From assembly GCA_027579435.1 (NCBI GenBank), contig JANBPK010000818.1, positions 62,001-126,000 of the forward strand: a stretch of DNA of 64,000 bases. The letters run 5' to 3'. Positions 42,630 to 60,300 of the stretch are shown one piece after another. Position 1 is the stretch's first letter. The number at the start of each line of letters is the position of its first letter. The stretch comes from Candolleomyces eurysporus. Lineage: Eukaryota > Basidiomycota > Agaricomycetes > Agaricales > Psathyrellaceae. The notes beneath the pieces are model-generated. The model saw only the letters and a program-made list of their open reading frames with translations, was not told where the DNA came from and ran no database searches. Position numbers and translations under genes: made by a program.

Positions 42630-45023
42630 CTAAACGGCGGCGGGCGAACTTCCCCCAGGTGTAGCAGCGTCCGGCAGCTTGGAGGAGGTTGCCACATGGG
42701 GCTTCAATTTCGATCCCTTCTTAGGCTTGGGCTTAGCAGCTTCCGCCACCATCCTATAGAGTGAAAAAGGGAGTAGTTGGAGTCAGGTTTAACGTCATGC
42801 GTAAAAGATGAATCGCACCTCTCCAATTCTCGTCGTTCTTCGTCCGATTCATCCGGTTGGGTCGATTTGAAGATCGCCCCAACAAGGAGAAGAGCCTTGG
42901 CCCGATGATACAGGACCAAATCGGGCTGACCAGGTTCTTTCAGCACGTTGTCGACGACCTGAACAATGAAGCAAGTGTTCGTGTTAGAAATTCTATACAA
43001 AAGTTTTCGGGATAAACAACCAAATACACGTACCTCTCTCAAGACGGTGACGACCTCCAACCGAGCTCCGCGCCACGAAGCGAGCAGTATCTTTTCGGAA
43101 ATGGTAAGTGAGAACGACAATCGTCGCTTGGGGAAAATGTCTGCGGTCTTACCTTCCCAGTAACATCCATTTCAAGTGCCCTCAGTTCCTCCTCTGGAAT
43201 GTCACCCTTGGCTTGCGCACGTTCCATGGCCTACACCAGCGTTAATAACTCACTTCAAAAGTGAAAGACTAGTCAGCACATACCATCATTACCCCTCGAA
43301 CGTCGAGCCTATACGCGGATGAGAAACCGAGCGGACAATTAGGGGTCAGAACTCACGCGCTACCAATAACGCCCCACAGATCTTTAGCGTAGGTACCCTT
43401 TTCCTTGAGCCTCGAGAAGAAGCCTGGGCTACAGCACCAGTGACGTCGACACGCAGATCACTACGAATGAAGGAAAAGGAAGCTTACATTCCCAAGAATT
43501 TGCGCGACTTGAGGAAGGATGACGCCTTCATCATGTAGACAGAGCCAATAGTATGAAGGAGCTATACCGAATGCAACGGTAAGAAGCACTTTCGCGCCTA
43601 GAGATACGCGATCACTCACCTCGACTCCGAAACTTTCGAGCTTCAAATCTTCCGCCTCTCTGAACATCTTTTGCTCAAACACCTTAGTCTCTGGGTCGTC
43701 TTTGCCACCAGGATCCTTAGCCTCAACAAAGGGCCTCAGACGCTCGATCATCTTGGTCGTCAAAGTCGTCACCCTCTCTTCCATCACCTTCCTCCTCTCC
43801 ATCTCCTGCTCTCTCATCTTTTCCCGCTGCTCAAGTTTGCGCAAACGCTCCTTTTCCCTCTCCTCAGCCAATGCGGCAGCAGCAGCAGTGGGAGTTGTCG
43901 AGCCGCTCACGCTTGGTGCAGCTGAAGATGACACCTTCTCTGCCGAGAGTCCAGGCCCAGCTCCAGGTTCAGCAGTGGAACTAGATGGTTCAGCCGGCGG
44001 AGAGGCCGTCTTCTGCTCTGCCTCGGTGTGCGTGACGGTCTTGGGTGCATCCTCTTTCTGAGGGTTGAGCTGACGCTCAATTTCGGCCTTCTCTTCCTCC
44101 GTCATCATGGTTTGCGCGGCGGATGTCATATCCTTCATGATACTGATCTCGCCAATCTATAATAATGTCGTTGAGAGTTCAGTTTCGCTGGAGGAAGCGA
44201 AAGACGCACATAGTCAACAAAACGCTCGCCACCGAATACGTTCGCGAAGAAGCCTGCTGCGTCGTCGATAGTGACATTGCCCTCCTTGTCCACCTAGTAG
44301 AGATTGAGATATATTTGTTGTGCCTGCGCTTGACCAAGGAAACTGCGTACCATGCTCTTGCCATTCTTGTCATACACAGCTCGAAGGTTCTAACAGCAAT
44401 CGTCGGTCAGTACGAGCGCAGGGCAGCACGATAACGACCTACAGGATCTGAGAGCACCTGGTAGGCCTTGCTTTGTTACGACATGAACTTTGAGCAGGTT
44501 CCAAGCGAAACGGTATGCGATGACGACATACCTAATATCCTTGAACTTGTCCTCTGCATCCTTCGAAGGGTTCTTGTCCGGATGGTACTGTGAAAGAGTG
44601 AAGATGTTAATTCTATGATTGGAACCGAGATATACGTGGCCTCAGGACTTCGCGAGCACCCAATCCACCGCCACAGATCTCGTCTTCCTCCACCTCCCTG
44701 GGCCGCCGCTGGGATCCTTGAGCCAGCGAATGGCATTAAGATGCCTTCAGAACACTGCTTCCAGCCCCCGAAACCGAAATTGCCCCGTTCCATCTCACTC
44801 GTCCGCTCGCCACCAGCGGTCCCGGGCCAGCTGATCACAGGGAAAGCGGCTCACCTTCATAGCCTGCTTCCGATAGGCCTTCTTCAGCGCAGTATCGTCG
44901 GCATCTACGGGTACTCCAAGCTAGATCCCCGCAAACCCATATCTATCATCAACCAAGAGGTAGAAGGAAAACCAAGGTGGCATGACGCACCAAATCATAA
45001 TACTCTGTCTCTACTGGTGCCAT
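42630..45023 (-). CDS. DnaJ-X (DNAJ_X) co-chaperone, Caj1/Djp1 type
   Basis: ATG at 45023-45021, stop at 42632-42630. J-domain proteins stimulate Hsp70; Djp1 helps peroxisomal and mitochondrial import. The N-terminus reads ETEYYDLLGVPVDADDTALK, then YHPDKNPSKDAEDKFKDIS with the HPD motif, and AYQVLSDPNLRAVYDKNG. A glutamate-rich charged linker follows, then the X-type domain (TKMIERLRPFVEAKD, LLHTIGSVYMMKASSFL, LWGVIGSAYVDAA). No zinc-finger or G/F-rich region is seen, so it is not a class I DnaJ. An intron of 267 nt interrupts the J domain just before the HPD residues (44854-44588), far longer than its neighbours in the gene. Confidence 0.92.
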
Positions 45024-45746
45024 GATCGTTAAAATCGGGCTAGAGGTTCAAACGTCGTCGACTACAGAGGATTTATCTCCAAGGCGCAGCAGTGGGGTGG
45101 TACGTGGACAAAGACAAGGAGCAGAGCAGAAGATGAGCACAGCAAAGCGACAGGTTGCTTGCTGTTCAGCGCCAGCTGCGTACTAGTAGAAAACAAAGCT
45201 AGTGCTTGCTGTCTCAAACCATCCGGCAACAAATTTCTCAGGCCTGGCCGATGCGCTAAATTTCTACAATGTATTATTGCCCTTTCCTTGTAAATGTACA
45301 ACTAACTGTACATATCTAGAAAAACTCGCGAACCGAAAGATAAGAATGACAAGATGCAAACCAAGGTGCTCTGCGGAGAAAAAATAATGATAATAAAGAT
45401 GCGCAGTAACTGTGTTTGTAAGGGGGGTAGTAAGGACTATCCAAAATGCCGAAGTGCAAGGTTGCCGAGATAAATACGTATGCGTTTGTCCATGATGTCA
45501 AATGTCCCTTGACGGGGGAGAAACTCGGAAAAAAGGAGACGCGCGGACGCGTTTCGTGGATCGTGGCCGATCCACCCAGAGTCCGACCAAAGGCCGTTGG
45601 GACGGGAGGGAGGAAGGATCTTGACCAGGATGCCGGCGAGTCAATGACCTGGCCCGTCCCACCCAGCGCCGGATATCGCAGGAGGGTATCACTGCAATTA
45701 AAGAAGGGGAATAAAATACTCTTTGACGTGTCGAAGGCATAAAGCT
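45024..45746. other. 723-bp intergenic region
   Basis: It holds the DnaJ promoter and the 3' UTR of the next minus-strand gene. A 98-codon plus-strand ORF with a true ATG (45446-45742) ends antisense to that 3' UTR; I see no homology or intron, so it stays a low-probability small gene. AT-rich stretches occur at 45380-45400. Confidence 0.45.
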
Positions 45747-46565
45747 TCAGTCATTGACCTCGTCTTCGTGGTGAGCTTGAAACCTGACCGCTTTCTTCTG
45801 TACGACGTCGAAATCGCTGCTGCTGTTCCGCGGGGAGGAGACAGGTGTCGACAGGATGGATGACGATGGAGCAGAGCTCGAACGCGACCCCGGTATAAAC
45901 CGTCCCATTCTGAATTTGGAAAAGGAGAACGCTTTCGATGAGCGGCCTGAACTCGGCGACGTTGCTACGCTCGTCACGGTGGATGACGAGGCTCCGAATG
46001 GTCCTTTCAGCTGACTCTGCCCGTCCGATAGCAGAGTGGTACTGGTCTTTGTTGGGGATGAGTCAGGATTGGAGGGCTTCTTCATGGACGAGCGGGCGGG
46101 CGGGGGTGGGAGAGCTACATGGGGTGACGACCCCGTCCCCCTTGAGTATGGATGTCGTGACGACCCCAGCGGCCTGAAATGAGGTGTCCGGGATATATGA
46201 AGCCCCATGGCAATCTGTTCTACTGTTGGGGGCGCCGACCCCACCATCCGTTCGTCTGGGGTCATAAATTGAGCTGGCTGCCGCTGCTGCGGGGACATGC
46301 GTTCCTCTGGGGTCGAATACATGCCCGTCGGCGAACATCTCTCTTGGTTTCGATGCTTGGACGATGAAGGAGTTAGGGACCGCTTGACCGAAATCATTAT
46401 CCGAGAAGCAGTACGTGGAGGTCGCGGATGATCTGGGGTGGTCGCGGAGGCTGCATGGCGTGCTGAGGGTGTCTGAGCGATGGGTGGTGGCTGGATCATG
46501 GATAGCGAGGGGAGATTCTTAGGAGTCGAGACTGCGCGACGATGGCGGCGCTGAGGAGGGTCCAT
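45747..46565 (-). CDS. Uncharacterised Ser/Pro-rich protein with a putative PP1 docking motif
   Basis: Single exon, 272 codons, ATG at 46565. I do not recognise the family. The protein is mostly disordered: Ser, Pro, Thr and Arg dominate, with many SP/TP sites (for example SPTGMYSTPEERMSPQQR), which are candidate proline-directed phosphorylation sites. A basic patch (FSKFRMGRFIPGSRS) lies in the C-terminal third. Close to the end is KKAVRF, matching the [RK]-x-V-x-F consensus for docking to protein phosphatase 1. No signal peptide or membrane segment is seen. The coding call rests on length, a proper ATG and absence of stops; a nuclear or cytoskeletal regulatory role is only a guess. Confidence 0.7.
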   Translation of the reverse strand: MDPPQRRHRRAVSTPKNLPSLSMIQPPPIAQTPSARHAASATTPDHPRPPRTASRIMISVKRSLTPSSSKHRNQERCSPTGMYSTPEERMSPQQRQPAQFMTPDERMVGSAPPTVEQIAMGLHISRTPHFRPLGSSRHPYSRGTGSSPHVALPPPPARSSMKKPSNPDSSPTKTSTTLLSDGQSQLKGPFGASSSTVTSVATSPSSGRSSKAFSFSKFRMGRFIPGSRSSSAPSSSILSTPVSSPRNSSSDFDVVQKKAVRFQAHHEDEVND

Positions 46566-46719
46566 CGCATATCGAGGTCAACAGGCGTCGCGGGTCAACT
46601 CGATGGGTCTCAATTTCAACAGCTGCTGGTCACATATGGAGGTGGCTGTGCACAACATAAGAAAATGAAACTCGACGCCTAGCGACCTGAGTTCGATTCC
46701 TATTCAATTTCTGGCTAGG

Positions 46720-48418
46720 TTAGGTTACAGTCTCTACTACAGACGACTCTTCACTTTCTTCTTCGTCTTCTTCCTCCTCTTCATTTTCCTCTTCCTCTTC
46801 TTCGTCGTCTTCATCTTCATCTTCTTCATCTTCTTCCTCTTCTTCGCTTTCATGGAATGTCAGAGAAATAAACTCGTCGCCCATCTTCCCATCCTCAGCA
46901 TAAATAGTCGGTGTCTCTTTCGCGTTAGAAGGGTCAGTAGAAGGTACGGTCAGAGATGAATCAACATCCATGCCCTTTGTCTCGTCCTCCTTCTTCGCCG
47001 TAGTCGCCGTCTTTCTTCCCCGATTGGCTCGAATGACATGCGGCAGTTTGCACCCTTTCGTGCTACACGAGCCGTTCTCAGCAAAATCGGGACACTCCCT
47101 GACATGCTGCTTGTCACAGTCCAACCCTTTTTCACAGTATCCGAGGACCGCAAAATCTCGACACACCCCTTCCCGCTTGCCAACGTTGACATGCGGGAAT
47201 AGACATCCAACTCTGGTGCACCGCCCTTTGTTAAGGAAATGAACACAAAGCGGAGTCCGCTCGGGTGTTGGATCATGCGAGAGCTGGCACGTTTCCGCGG
47301 TGTTCGGGCAGTCGTCTTGCAGGTAATTCCAGCAGATGGCGATCTTTGTGGGATCGTGTTGATACATGCAGGTCAAGCCACGGTTACAAGCCCCTGTGAA
47401 ATAGAGTCCAAATCCCCAAAGAGATGATGGGAAAGATATCATTCAGCCGGACAAACATTACTCTCTCTAAAAAGAGAATGCCAAGCGAAAGCGCACCTGT
47501 TGTGTTAAACATTGGACAGGGTTTATTACTGTATTTTCGTCTCTTGATCTCCATTCTTTCGCTGTAAAGACAGTAGCAGACCAAAGAACTGGAAAAGAAA
47601 ACGTCCGACTAACCTCCATGACTTGCGAGTGTTGTCCAATGTCAAATTACGCCCACGCCCACGTCCCCGTCGCGACTTGGATTTATAACTTCTTGACGCG
47701 GAGATCAAGTGTCCAGCTTTACGAACATATGGTGGAAACGATGTCGACGGTGGTTTGGATACTGAAGGCTTGGGTTTTGGCACTATAATAGATCAGTATC
47801 TGACAGACCGGAGAATATACAAGAATAGAAATGAGATGAAATGGACATACAGTCTTTCCGAACCAACGATCTGGCGGAGCTCTCAAACGCAACGCCATCG
47901 ATTACGACCTCCTTCTTCCCGAATTCGAACGTTGCCACAGTTGGCACAGTCGATGTGGCACCTATACCTTTGTTATCTACTTCGCCGTTCAAGAGGCCCT
48001 GAGAAAGTTTACCGCTCGAGGATGTCGATGGACTTGTTGAAGCGGCTGCGGAGGCACCGGAAGGTCCAGCGGAGCCCGATGGTGTTTGAGATGTCGGTAC
48101 ATTCGACGTGGAAGAGGAACTATCCAGTCCAGGCCGGACATACTTATTGTTCATTCTGTTTGTAGGTTGATATTTGTAGCTCGAATAACCGCCTGAGCCA
48201 TAACTTCCGCGATAACCTCCACGACCACGACTCGGATACCCATTTCCTGGATGTGGGGCATTACTGATGGTCGATTTGTGTTGGTTGATAGAAGCTGTAA
48301 GAACCAAAGGCGAGAGGAAGAAGAGAATGTCAAGATATGCAAACGGACGAGGTTGAAAGACTTAGGCCTCACCCGTCAGCCTCGCAATTTCGCTTTTGAG
48401 ATCTGCTTCGCTGGACAT
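46720..48418 (-). CDS. Five-CCCH zinc-finger protein, ZC3H3-like
   Basis: ATG at 48418-48416, stop at 46722-46720. The short first exon (MSSEADLKSEIARLTG) is followed by a Gly/Arg/Ser-rich region, a basic stretch (RRGRGRGRN) and five tandem CCCH fingers, beginning at CPMFNTTGACNRGLTCMYQH and continuing with CWNYLQDDCPNTAETCQLSH, CVHFLNKGRCTRVGCLFPH, CRDFAVLGYCEKGLDCDKQH and CPDFAENGSCSTKGCKLPH. Five fingers of this spacing are typical of ZC3H3/Smicl, linked to mRNA 3' processing and export. The C-terminus is an acidic Glu/Asp run (antisense of 46740-46850). The function is by family analogy. Confidence 0.87.
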
Positions 48419-50111
48419 TTCCTGCGACCGGATTGTGTCTGGTTACCTTGTTGTCGTATGCAAAGTTGAAGATGGTTGATGCAATTGAAAGTAAGTTGAG
48501 AGGAATGGCAACACAATTGGTATGGCATGGCCTGAGTCTGAGCGCCGTCATGAAGCTGACTAATCCCGATTTGTCACCTTTGCGCCACCCAAGTCAAGGC
48601 CAGTCAACTAGAGTCAACCGCAATCTACTTTGGCAGGTTGACTGCAAACACTGGGGACATGGTTCTACTGGATAACTCGCCACAGACGCAGCTGGCGCTA
48701 TTATGAGCCTATCTCTCAGACTTCGTTTTCGACGTGGGCGTTCGATAGGGAGCCAAGCCAAGCCCCAACACCCCCGCCTGGCGTGGGCGAAACTTCTAGC
48801 ACTTCTCAAGCTCGTGCAAGCCTTTTCTGTCTCTTGCAGCTCAACAGTCATAAGAGTTACCTGTCGACTCCGTTAGCTGGAGATGTCTCCTCTTCGTCTC
48901 CCTGGCTTTTTGGCTTAAGAACTATCAGCTTTCCCGGAGTGGCACTAGAATCTCTCTTGTTGGATCTGGACTGCACACCGTCACGGTTTCACCCAATGTC
49001 GCTCAGATAGTCCTTTCATCTTCTGGTCCCTCCTGCTCCAAGAAGGATGCAGGTTTAGAAGGAATTTTGGCAAAGGTGGTGGGTCAACTTGACGCTCGAA
49101 CTAGATGTGGAAGCTTCACATCAATAGTGGTGTGAAGCGCTATTCGTCCGAATGATATACAATACAAGTTATAAACACTTTACACCTATCATCCTGGGTT
49201 CTCTCACAGCAAGTGAAGCTACATCCATGTCTTCTCTACTGTCCGGCTGTCCGGAACGTACACCATTATTTCCTGTGGACGTTACTCAGTTGGGCGCCAA
49301 ACCTAGTATACGAATTGGCCAAACGAATCCTGGCTTTGCCCCTTTTCTTGACCACATCTCGTGTAATCCGTTCCTCGGGTCTCTGTTAAACACAGCGCTT
49401 CACAAATTTAGGCAATGAAACCTCCACAGAAGGTGTGGGCGGGATCGCATGTGACATCCAAGGACCTTTGTATTCCGATTTGCATAAATTCTGCAGGGAA
49501 ATATGTGGAGGATCCTGCCCCAGCCCCAGCACAGTCATGCATCCATCGTGCACAGGCTATACTCGCTACTCCAACCTCTTCTTCTGTATACGCGGAAACG
49601 GAGCTGTTGGATAACATCCGAGTGGCCGATTGATATCGAAGCTCTGCCAATGCCAACCTCTGAATAAATTTCTCCTGAAGAATTCGAATTTGAACCACAG
49701 AGTAGATACATAAAAGATTGCATTGCATCTAGCTTGAACTAGTTAAACAATTTATTCTGCTGTGTGCGTATGCCTGGGAACTAGTAACTAGTCAAACGAC
49801 AGATTGGCGGGCTAATTCACCGATAGGCGCCCAGTTCTTGTGGAGCTGTTGTGGGATTCACCTCTGTGGTTTAGGTAGACACAGCATCTAGAAGAACAGA
49901 AGGGCCTTCGACTCGAGTCGAAGAAGACAAATTTTTTTTCTTCTCTCGAACAGCTTCAGATGATCTACTGGCACGAGCTCCATGTTTCAGCGTTTCTGTT
50001 CCATTTTCTTTAGATTGACGTCAAAAAAAAACCTCGACGAGCACTCTGATTTTAGTAGAGAATCTAGGGTATACAAAGCAGCTAACGAATAACACAAGTT
50101 GGCTTGCCATT
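48419..50111. other. 1.7-kb intergenic region without a supported gene
   Basis: This stretch lies between the start of the CCCH gene and the stop of ccz1, both on the minus strand. ORFs of up to 106 codons occur on both strands (for example the minus-strand frame at 49408-49728, with an ATG) but none shows a motif or splices to a neighbour. It could hide a small or non-coding gene. No clear repeat was found. Confidence 0.5.
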
Positions 50112-52383
50112 CTACACCAAGCCACTCTCTGAGATGCCTGATTTCCTCAAAATCCCGGCCAACACATTATCGACGTCGGGCAGGCTCGCTTCTTTCTTGA
50201 ACACTTCCAGGAATGCCGTACCCCGTGATGGACCTGTTTCGTTCGTGGGCGAGTCATGGGACGAAAGACCCCGCTTGGCTATATGCCAGTATTGCGGATT
50301 TTGGCCTCGGGAGAAGACTTCCATTACATCGGGATCCCTACAAGATGGCATTAGACCCTCTCTTCGATATTGGGGGAAATTTTGATTCAAACCTTTCGAA
50401 CAAAGCAACGGAGTTATGAAGATGGCATGAATCAGAGGCGAAACCAGGACTTTGCAACATGTAGTGGTCCGTCGATATCGCGTATTGATCAGGTGTCTGG
50501 AGAATCTTGCTTGCGGTGGGGAGCGATTCCGAGAGTTTGCTGAGAGCCGCGTTTTGAATGGTGAGTTCGATCTCATCCATCAGCTCCGTGGCCTGCTGGG
50601 CTGCCGCTGACAAGATTTCATCTGTTTCTGAGGACGCTGATTCCTCGTGCTCTATACCAAGCAGCGCAAGCATAGTTCCATTTCGCTACCCAGCTCCGGA
50701 TTAGAACCTATGCGATCAGAGGACGGGACTATCACTCACCGTGCAATAATATATGGGTCGCTTCCGTGTAACGAGTAGGTCGTCAGACGACGGTAAGTGT
50801 AGAAAACACTTCGAGAACTCGAGTGGCGCGGGAGAAGAAGATCTTGACGACGAGGATGGAAATCGGGCCCTAGGTAGAATAGTTTTTGAAGACTGTGGTG
50901 ACGCCGCCCCATCATCTATGTGCAAGTGCCGATTCTCTTCATCGACGGAAAGTGAGTGCTCGCGTATGAGACGAGGGGAATCTGTATCTATCCGAAGTGT
51001 GTCAACTTCAGAGGGCTCTTGCTTCCGGGAAGCCTGATCTTCTTCCTTCGGCTCCTCAGTTTCTGGTTGGGCGGTCGAAGACAGACCATCCGAAGCCAGA
51101 GCTTCTTCCAGAGACTTGGAATCGACCTGCACCTCGGTAGCTTCCTGGTGTGCTGAGTCGGGTTGCTGTCCTTGCTCTATGTTGTCACGGGGCGCTTGGT
51201 CCGGTACCGTTGGGTTTGTTTCTTTCTGTTCATCCTGATCACTCTCCCCTGTGGATTTAGATCCGCCTTTCCCGAAGGGATTCCAATTCCACTTTCTTAC
51301 GTCCATATTGACATTGACGGCCGGAAGGCCAAATATCCCAGTTGAATTGGCTTTGGACTCCCCGGGATCGCTGTCAGGGCCTGGTTGGATCGTATCCACA
51401 GACCGCGCCAACGGATCTTCTGTAGGCGCATCTGGTGGGGGTACCATCGACATAAGACGTTCCACCAGAACAGCTGGATACTCTCCGGAAATATATCGAC
51501 TGGAGGGAATGATGTGTGTCTGGGACAAGACAACAGGCGCAACATGCTCTGGAAGATTAGCCGAATAGCGATCGAGGAGGGGGATTAATGCACTGTAGTA
51601 GGGTTGCAACGATAGGCCTGCAGAATAATTACACACAGCATCGCATTACATCGCCAATAGACTCACCTAGCTGGTCCGCAATCTGAGCTTTAGCTTCCAA
51701 GTTCCATGACCAGGCCCACACTGTGAAGAAGCGCTCTAACTGCAGTTCCAACGCCTCCTGACCGAGCTCAGCGAGAATGGACGTGAACGACCCATGCACG
51801 AGCTTGAATCGTTCGTATGCATGCAATAGCTGGCTGCGAATGGCGATATTATGTACCGTCCCATCATGAAAGTCATACACAGGCGGCTGGGGTTCCTTCT
51901 CCTTCTCCTTCGCCGCGGTCTTGGACTTTGATTTCCCTGTATTCTTGCTGGGTGTTGGAACCTGCAACGTCTTGGGCAATTCGACGCACTATAACCCGTT
52001 TATCATTGGTGCGATATAAAGCTGTTGCGAACTGACTGCATTGATCCAGAAATTGGGTTCAGGGGACACAAGGATGATACGCCGGGATTGGGAATGGATG
52101 CTTTCGCATTTATCGTTGGGATTGAAGAGCCTTGGAAGTCAGAGTCAATATCCTATACAATACAACTAAACAGAATCCCGAACTCTGTAAAGTTCACGAG
52201 AGCCTTCGATAGCCCAATCTGCCGGAGCATCCGATCCCTTGATACCGCTCGTTCCTTGGAGGTATAGAATAGAATATGGGCCTGTTCTTCGGCATCTTCG
52301 TCGTCGTCGTCAATAGGATGCTTCGGACGCAGTGTAGGGTTGTAGATGGCCAGATACAAGAGGCAACAAGGAATGCGACTCAT
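50112..52383 (-). CDS. ccz1: Vacuolar fusion protein Ccz1
   Basis: ATG at 52383-52381, stop at 50112. Ccz1 with Mon1 is the GEF for the Rab7 homologue Ypt7 in endosome-to-vacuole fusion. The first longin part is clear (RIPCCLLYLAIYNPTLRP, QAHILFYTSKERAVSRDRML, GLSKALVNFTE, then CESIHSQSRRIILVSPEPNF). The middle holds YERFKLVHGSFTSI and a long disordered insert rich in Glu, Asp and Ser. The C-terminal longin region includes FSKCFLHLPSSDDLL, YYCT then TMLALLG, and RDPDVMEVFSRGQNPQYWHI. The insert makes the protein longer than yeast Ccz1, which is normal in basidiomycetes. Splice phases agree across the joins I checked. Confidence 0.88.
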
Positions 52384-52607
52384 GTCATAGTTGAGTGGCA
52401 AGAGGTATAATTGGCTGGATCACCGTGCCGTGGCAAAGTTGATCAGGGTGCACATCCCCAATTCGTCGCTTAGTAGCAACCTAAGACCCTCGACTTCAAA
52501 TTGGTAACGAGTCCGTATTAGTAGACTAGTAATTTTCTATGGTACATGCACAAGAAGTAATAAATATCTTGGGTATGGACGGAGTATGTAAAGTGATGCT
52601 TTCGTGT

Positions 52608-57039
<4,432 letters not shown>

Positions 57040-57300
57040 GTAGGAGCTGAAGGATGGCTGCAACGGGGGTCTCTGGATTATATAGAATATGCGAAAGACA
57101 AAAAACAAAAGTTGCAATCGATTTTGAGCGCTGATGGAACTGGCCAAGACGCGTAACGGGACACAGCGCGTGACACTTTCCAGTCACGTTCTGTGACCGT
57201 CACACTTCATTATGGCTTTGGTCCAGAAGGCACTTAGGCTCACAGAAATGCGAAAGTGCGTCTAATTCGAGGAGTTCTTCCTTGCTTTCCTCCCACCATC
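57040..57300. promoter_or_regulatory. Shared divergent promoter region (ubp12 and dak1)
   Basis: Only 261 bp separate two head-to-head starts, so regulatory sites must be shared or closely packed. A TATA-like AT stretch (ATTATATAGAAT) is at 57075-57090, on the ubp12 side; I cannot show that it is functional. Confidence 0.55.
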
Positions 57301-60300
57301 ATGTCTGTCCAATGTGTGCCATTCTCTCCAGGCTGAGTCGCCGCAATCGCTGATATTTCGCAGCAAAACACTTTCTGAACTCGGCGGAAACGATCGTCGT
57401 CGAATCGCTGAAGGGTCTGTGTGATGTCAACCCCCAACTGGCACTGGACTCGGCCAACAAAGGTAGGGGACAAATATTCCTAGAGATTGGTCCTCTAATT
57501 CCGCCTCCAGTCGTCTTTATCAAGCAGCAGGATCGAAATAAAGTCGCTTTAGTCTGTGGCGGCGGGTCTGGCCACGAACCGGCCCATGCGGGATATGTGG
57601 GCAAGTCCAACTTTAGCCCCATACGGTGGGGAACTTGACTTACTCGACTTTCAGGAGAAGGCATGCTCACAGGTAAAGCCACCGAAATTATTAATGAATA
57701 CAGGGTTTTAAGACAGACCTATAAGCTGCTGTCTGTGGCAACATCTTTGCGTCTCCCAACGCAAGCCAAGTCCGTCGTGGCATCGAGCTTGTCGACAATA
57801 CTAAAGGGTATGTTTTTTTAACTCTACATTTACTGCTTACTGAATGTTCTCATAGAACAATCATTATCGTCAAGTGAGAAGAGCGGGGTCATCATACTCG
57901 ACGTGCTGACCGTCTAAATCTCTGCTCACCAGGAATTACACTGGAGATATTCTCAACTTTGGCCTTGCAAAAGAGCAATATGCCGCGAACCATCCCGACA
58001 AGGCCGAGAATGCTCGGTTCGTAATTGTCGGTGATGATGTTGCGGTCGGAAAGTCCCAAGGCAAGATCGTAGGCCGACGGTGTGTTTCTATCGAAAACGC
58101 TTGAATGATGGCACTGAAATCGCCATACTAGTGGACTAGCAGGCACTGTGTTGGTATACAAAGTTGCCGGCGCACTCGCTCAACGCGGAGCGTCCCTCGA
58201 CGATGTCCATAAAGTTGCTGTCTGGACGAGCCAGAACGTTGCCACCATCGGTGCCAGTCATGGACATGTCCATGTAAGAGATAGTTTCACTCCACGGTTT
58301 ATTGAATATGAACCCATTGCTTGAAATAGGTTCCGGGTACCGAGTCTCTTCGTACCAATCTATCAGAGGCTGAGCTGGAAGTTGGTCTTGGCATTCACAA
58401 CGAGCAAGGAAATAATCGCATCTCACCGATTCCTTCACTGTCTGAGCTCACCAAGCAGCTCTTGGATTATCTCACATCTCAGAACGATCCTGAACGCTCC
58501 TTCCTCCAGCTAAAGAAAGGAGATGACGTTGTCTTAATGGTCAACAACCTCGGCAGTGTTAGTGAACTGGAATTATCTGGCATTGTTGCTGAAGCCCGGA
58601 AGCAACTAAATGAGAGAGGGTTCCGAACCTTGAGGATCCTTTCCGGAACATTCATGGTGCGTATCAACCCTACAACCATTAGACGTTGGACCATTCTAAT
58701 AATTGTCTAGACGAGCCTTAATATGCCCGGATTCTCTCTTACTTTATTGCGATTGCCTTCTGAAGGTGATGCCTCCGGCTTCAGCGCGAGTGAGATCCTC
58801 GGCCTGCTGGACGACAAGCCAAAGGTTCCAGGCTGGAAGTGGACACCTTGTTCGGAGCCCCTTTTACAAGACGAGCAGCTCGTAGAAGGCAAAAGTGTAT
58901 CGGTGGCGCATGATAACGTCTTGCAGCTCAAGGCTAAGGATCCCAACTCATTCGTATCAGCCATTCGCAATGCGTCAAACCAACTCATCGCGGCTGAACC
59001 GGAAATTACTCGAATGGATACAATCGCCGGGGACGGTGATGCTGGTTTAACCCTTAAGGTGAATAGCATCTTTCTGATAGGGAACAATGAAATGCTGACG
59101 GACGAATACAAAGGCTGGTGCTCAAGGTGCGAGAATAGAGCTTTGTACTCACCTGAAGTCTCACAATCCAGCCAGGCGTCCTTGCGTCTCTGGACAAGGG
59201 AAAAATCCGCGGTGAGAACGTTGTAGCTTCCTTGATCGCGATTGGCCAAGTGGCGGAAGAAGTTATGGGGGGAACCAGTGGTGCGCTGTATTCGTACGTA
59301 TTGCCTAGCACCTTAGCCTCCTCGAGTTTCAGGTTAAAACCGCCTTTTCAGCATCTTCTTCTCGGCCCTTGCCCAGGGATTCCAGTCGCAATCCATTCCT
59401 GCAGGATCCGTGGTAACTCCACAGCAATGGCAAGTCGCCCTCACTTCGGCACTGGATAGGCTCTACACCTACACTCGTGCTCGACCCCCTTCGAGGACCC
59501 TAGTTGATCCATTGGCTGCCTTCATTAACGAAATAAAGAAGAACCGAGGCCAAGATTTTGCTTCTGCCGTTCGACTCGCAGCACAGGCGACAGAAGCAAC
59601 GAAGGATCTAGAAGCGAAGGCAGGACGTAGTGCGTATGTGCAAAGTGAGCAGTTACAAAAGGAGCAGGTCCCAGATCCCGGTGCGTGGGGTGTGAAGACG
59701 ATTCTGGAGAGTCTTGGGATCTGATCTCTGAAATCTCGTCGGAGGGTTTGTATGTCTGGCTCCGTTTTGATGGGAGAAGCTTCAAAGTACTACCTGCTTC
59801 TATTTGTTCATCAAGACTGTCTCGAATGTCTCATGCCTTTGTTTACCGTGTCCAGCGTCTTATAGCCTTTAGGAGAGCTACAAACAATGTTGAGATGGAA
59901 GCATAGGAGGCTCCAAGGCCCAGGGTCAACCAGAATTGGGGCCCGACGCCTTCTAATAAATTCTTCGCTGCCTAAACATGAGAACCTTGATGTCTGTGTA
60001 ACATTCTATCGTACTTTGTTTGATCGTCCGATAACCAGTTGGTCGTACGAGATGTTCTCGGTACTGTAATTCTTCTCCTACAGCTCCCTAATCATCTCAA
60101 GTGACACTCCCGGCTTGTGTTTGCCGCACCCATTCTGTACCACGGGGCCAGGTTCAAGGTTCGCTAGGAGGCACCATAGGCGCATATAGTACATACAATG
60201 CATATGGTTGCTCAGGAATGCCAGGAAATCAATCAAAGGGATGTCGGCCTTTCGTCCATATTTACGCAACCCGATGCATGACTTTCTCACAAGGATGGGA